The position numbers and the translations under genes were made by a program. A stretch of DNA of 17,521 nucleotides, taken from assembly GCA_902766915.1 (NCBI GenBank), contig CACXFN010000103.1:1-17521 (forward strand), in the 5' to 3' direction. This DNA comes from an uncultured Eubacteriales bacterium (GTDB lineage Bacteria > Bacillota > Clostridia > Peptostreptococcales > Anaerovoracaceae). Positions within the stretch are counted from its first letter, which is position 1. Every line of letters starts with the position of its first letter. The notes below the pieces were generated by a model. It had not been told where the DNA came from. It searched no databases and was given only the letters and a program-made list of their open reading frames with translations. This document shows positions 15,911 through 17,521 of the stretch, in pieces.

Positions 15911-17059
15911 TCAGCTCCCAAACTCAGCCTTCACACACGCCTCTGTAGCACCAATACCATACTGTATGAACTCATCTCTAAAACGACGTGTGTTAGCACA
16001 CTCAGCTTTATAATCAATTCCTTTGATTCTGCTCAGCAACTCATCTTCTGTCCGGCAGCTCTTGTTCGGATACTTTTCATCAATTTGGAAGTATGTGCCA
16101 CGCTCAGCAAGATAAGTATCGTAATCATATGCGTAACAAAAAATTGGCCGACAGAGAATGCTGTAATCGAAAGCAATGGCACTATAGTCAGTAATCAAAA
16201 TATCCGCAGCAATCATCAGATCATTAACAGCTGGATATGAGCTTGCTTCCCTGACGAAATCGTCATACTGAACACCGAGAACCCTCGTCGTCTGGTGATG
16301 TGCGCGGAAGAGGACCACATACTTATCGCCAAGTTCTTTCTTCCACTCATCAAAGTGAATCGGTGGTTTTATCTCGTAGCTCTTGCCACCATCCGTACTT
16401 TCACGCCATGTTGGCGCATAAAGGATAACTTTCTTATCAGCTGGAATACCAAGTTTATCTCGCATCTGCTGTTTCTTCTCATTGTTCACATTCCACAGTT
16501 CTTCATTGCGTGGGAGACCGACTCTCAGATAACTGCTCTCTTTAGCCCGGAATGCAGACTTATAAACTCGCTCATCATAATCACCACAGACACAAAGATG
16601 ATCGACAGTATCGAAATTAAAATCACTACGCCCAGCAACGTCATTACCTATGTACTTCAACGCAATACCATGCCAGGTGTTCAGATATTTCTGTCCCTTT
16701 TTCTTAAAATGAAGGCCACGTTCAATATTTGTGTTTGTGATCCAGTATTTTGCCTTCAGAGCCATCTTGAAATACACTGGGGTATCGATCTTCACCGTGT
16801 CCAGTTCTGGAAACTTCGATGGATCTTCAAAGGCCCATACGCACCGGAAGTTTTTATACTCTGGATGAGCCTGCATGTAATCATAGATGGCTTTCGGACT
16901 GTCATTGAAGTTCAATCCCATGAAGGAAACGAAAAGAACAAGGTTCTCATCCGTTGTAATAAATAGCCCCATTACCCGGAATACAAAGCTCATCACAACG
17001 CGATAAATCGCTTGGATAGCAGCATTATGCTTTAGAATATAAATAAGTCTCTGGCGCAT
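15911..17059 (-). CDS. CDP-glycerol glycerophosphotransferase family protein (TagB/TagF-like), copy 1
   Basis: A 382-residue Glyphos_transf family enzyme. NTWHGIALKYIG (127-138) holds the conserved catalytic His; VILYAPTWRE (211-220), RAHH (252-255) and ILITDYSAIAFDY (287-299) form the donor-binding half. It should transfer glycerol-phosphate or a related polyol phosphate from the CDP-activated donor to the growing glycan at the cytoplasmic membrane face. GAGGAG lies nine bases before the ATG. Directly upstream is tagD, which would make CDP-glycerol, so the two form a donor/transferase pair. tagD is truncated here, so function would depend on another CDP-glycerol source or on an intact tagD elsewhere. 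Confidence 0.9.
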   Translation of the reverse strand: MRQRLIYILKHNAAIQAIYRVVMSFVFRVMGLFITTDENLVLFVSFMGLNFNDSPKAIYDYMQAHPEYKNFRCVWAFEDPSKFPELDTVKIDTPVYFKMALKAKYWITNTNIERGLHFKKKGQKYLNTWHGIALKYIGNDVAGRSDFNFDTVDHLCVCGDYDERVYKSAFRAKESSYLRVGLPRNEELWNVNNEKKQQMRDKLGIPADKKVILYAPTWRESTDGGKSYEIKPPIHFDEWKKELGDKYVVLFRAHHQTTRVLGVQYDDFVREASSYPAVNDLMIAADILITDYSAIAFDYSILCRPIFCYAYDYDTYLAERGTYFQIDEKYPNKSCRTEDELLSRIKGIDYKAECANTRRFRDEFIQYGIGATEACVKAEFGS

Positions 17060-17448
17060 TCGCCACTCTCCTCATTTTCCTGGATCGGTATTAATATCAT
17101 CATGGCTCGTCTTGCTCTCACCATCGACTGCGTTTGCGTCATAAAGGTCTTTATCTGACTGCTGCTAATCTCAGGGGTCCGAGGAAGATACACGACCTCC
17201 ACACCTTCTTCTTTTAAGAAGTCGATCCTACCTTTCCAGTCATCGCCCATTACGAATGTGTCGATATGATATTCATGCATATCGGTTCGCTTCTGACTCC
17301 AAGATTCTTCCGGGATGACAAGGTCAACGTAACGAATCGCTTCAACAAGTGCCTTCCTCTGTTCATAGGTGAAGTAGCATTTCTTGTGTTTTTCATTCCA
17401 GTTGAACTCATCCGAAGAGATAACAACGATTAAACCTGAATTATTCAT
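17032..17448 (-). CDS. tagD: glycerol-3-phosphate cytidylyltransferase, 5'-truncated by the terminal repeat
   Basis: TagD makes CDP-glycerol from glycerol-3-phosphate and CTP. LIVVISSDEFN, RYVDLVIPEESWSQKRTD, FVMGDDWKG, DFLKEEG, VYLPRTPEISSSQIK match TagD from about its residue 31 onward. The first 30 residues or so, including the HxGH active site, are missing: at 17434/17435 the gene runs into the right terminal repeat, and the apparent ATG (17446-17448) and MNNSG come from the repeat with no ribosome site. The 3' end is also doubtful. After QIKT the frame becomes basic and hydrophobic and overlaps the next gene by 28 bases. Adding one T to the T3 run at 17143-17145 instead gives FYDANAVDGESKTSHDDINT and a TGA at 17072-17074, just before the next ribosome site. 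As it stands the protein is inactive. Confidence 0.85.
   Translation of the reverse strand: MNNSGLIVVISSDEFNWNEKHKKCYFTYEQRKALVEAIRYVDLVIPEESWSQKRTDMHEYHIDTFVMGDDWKGRIDFLKEEGVEVVYLPRTPEISSSQIKTFMTQTQSMVRARRAMMILIPIQENEESGECARDLFIF
17143..17145 (-). other. probable frame break near the 3' end of tagD
   Basis: ACCTTTATGACGCA on the coding strand. With a fourth T the frame reads Lys-Thr-Phe-Tyr-Asp-Ala-Asn-Ala and ends in a short acidic tail 12 bases before the next ATG, a more natural junction than the 28-base overlap seen as written. Confidence 0.55.
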
Positions 17449-17521
17449 AGCGGTAAGTCATAAACAATGCTTTTCCGCATAGTTACAATGTGACCAACTG
17501 AATATTGCTTTCACTGATCTG
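17435..17521. repeat. 87-bp terminal inverted repeat, right copy (putative IS end)
   Basis: Exact reverse complement of bases 1-87. The boundary is at 17434/17435: TTAA (17430-17433), one variable base (A, 17434), then CCTGAATTATTCATAG. The TTAA belongs to tagD codons Leu-Ile (TTA-ATC on the coding strand), so the repeat interrupts a real gene. Identity over 87 bases is much longer than typical short IS terminal repeats, so both window ends would be the same terminus of one element in two inverted copies. Confidence 0.75.

Noticed and set aside
16295..16966. Open frame of 223 codons on the plus strand
   Set aside because: Entirely antisense to the first TagB/F-like gene; no ribosome site or family features.
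1..17521. CRISPR array, tRNA, rRNA, riboswitch, prophage or defence genes
   Set aside because: None seen: the window is almost fully covered by polysaccharide genes, with the longest gap 96 bases and no spaced direct repeats.

Overview
This window is the serotype-specific middle of a cell-surface polysaccharide (capsule or teichoic-like) locus, probably from a Gram-positive Clostridia or Lachnospiraceae-type gut or rumen bacterium. That assignment is an inference from tagD, TagB/TagF-type glycerophosphotransferases, a TupA-like ATP-grasp protein, strong GGAGG-type ribosome sites, and occasional TTG/GTG starts. Seventeen genes lie on the minus strand, are transcribed from high to low coordinates, and are separated by at most 96 bases. 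I see no convincing internal promoter or terminator, so they look like one long operon. Its promoter, the initiating sugar-phosphate transferase and the chain-length/export regulators are not in the window.

Layout in transcription order. (1) 17.45-15.9 kb: a 5'-truncated tagD and a first TagB/F-like glycerophosphotransferase. (2) 15.9-11.4 kb: a frameshifted O-acetyltransferase, two GT4 glycosyltransferases, an intact hexapeptide acyltransferase and a third GT4. (3) 11.4-7.6 kb: a Wzy/ligase-like membrane protein, a GT2 glycosyltransferase and a Wzx-type flippase. (4) 7.6-5.5 kb: a second TagB/F-like transferase and a TupA-like ATP-grasp protein. (5) 5.4-0.1 kb: a sugar-nucleotide block of UDP-glucuronate 4-epimerase, a GHMP kinase that resembles galacturonokinase, a nucleotidyltransferase, UDP-glucose 6-dehydrogenase and a CapE/FnlA-type UDP-GlcNAc dehydratase/epimerase. 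The precursor block is clearly more GC-rich than the glycosyltransferase/Wzy/Wzx core, the usual mosaic of an exchangeable locus.

How the genes may work together: Ugd and the epimerase make UDP-GlcA and then UDP-GalA de novo, while the kinase and nucleotidyltransferase would supply UDP-GalA by salvage of free galacturonate. CapE starts the UDP-L-FucNAc branch. Glycosyltransferases assemble a repeat unit, Wzx flips it and Wzy polymerises it. TagB/F proteins add glycerol-phosphate (or a related polyol phosphate), acyltransferases acetylate, and the TupA-like ligase may amidate uronic acids.

The most striking structure is a perfect 87-bp inverted repeat at the two ends of the window. In both copies the repeat begins CCTGAATTATTCATAG and abuts TTAA plus one base. 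This looks like the same terminus of a TTAA-targeting insertion sequence, perhaps IS1380-like, in two inverted copies. One copy removes the start and HxGH active site of tagD; the other sits directly after the capE stop codon, where capF/capG would be expected. In addition, I infer four one-base indels in homopolymer runs of three genes (tagD, the O-acetyltransferase, the kinase). They are either sequencing errors or real slippage; the G9 tract in the acetyltransferase is the only one with a classic phase-variation look.
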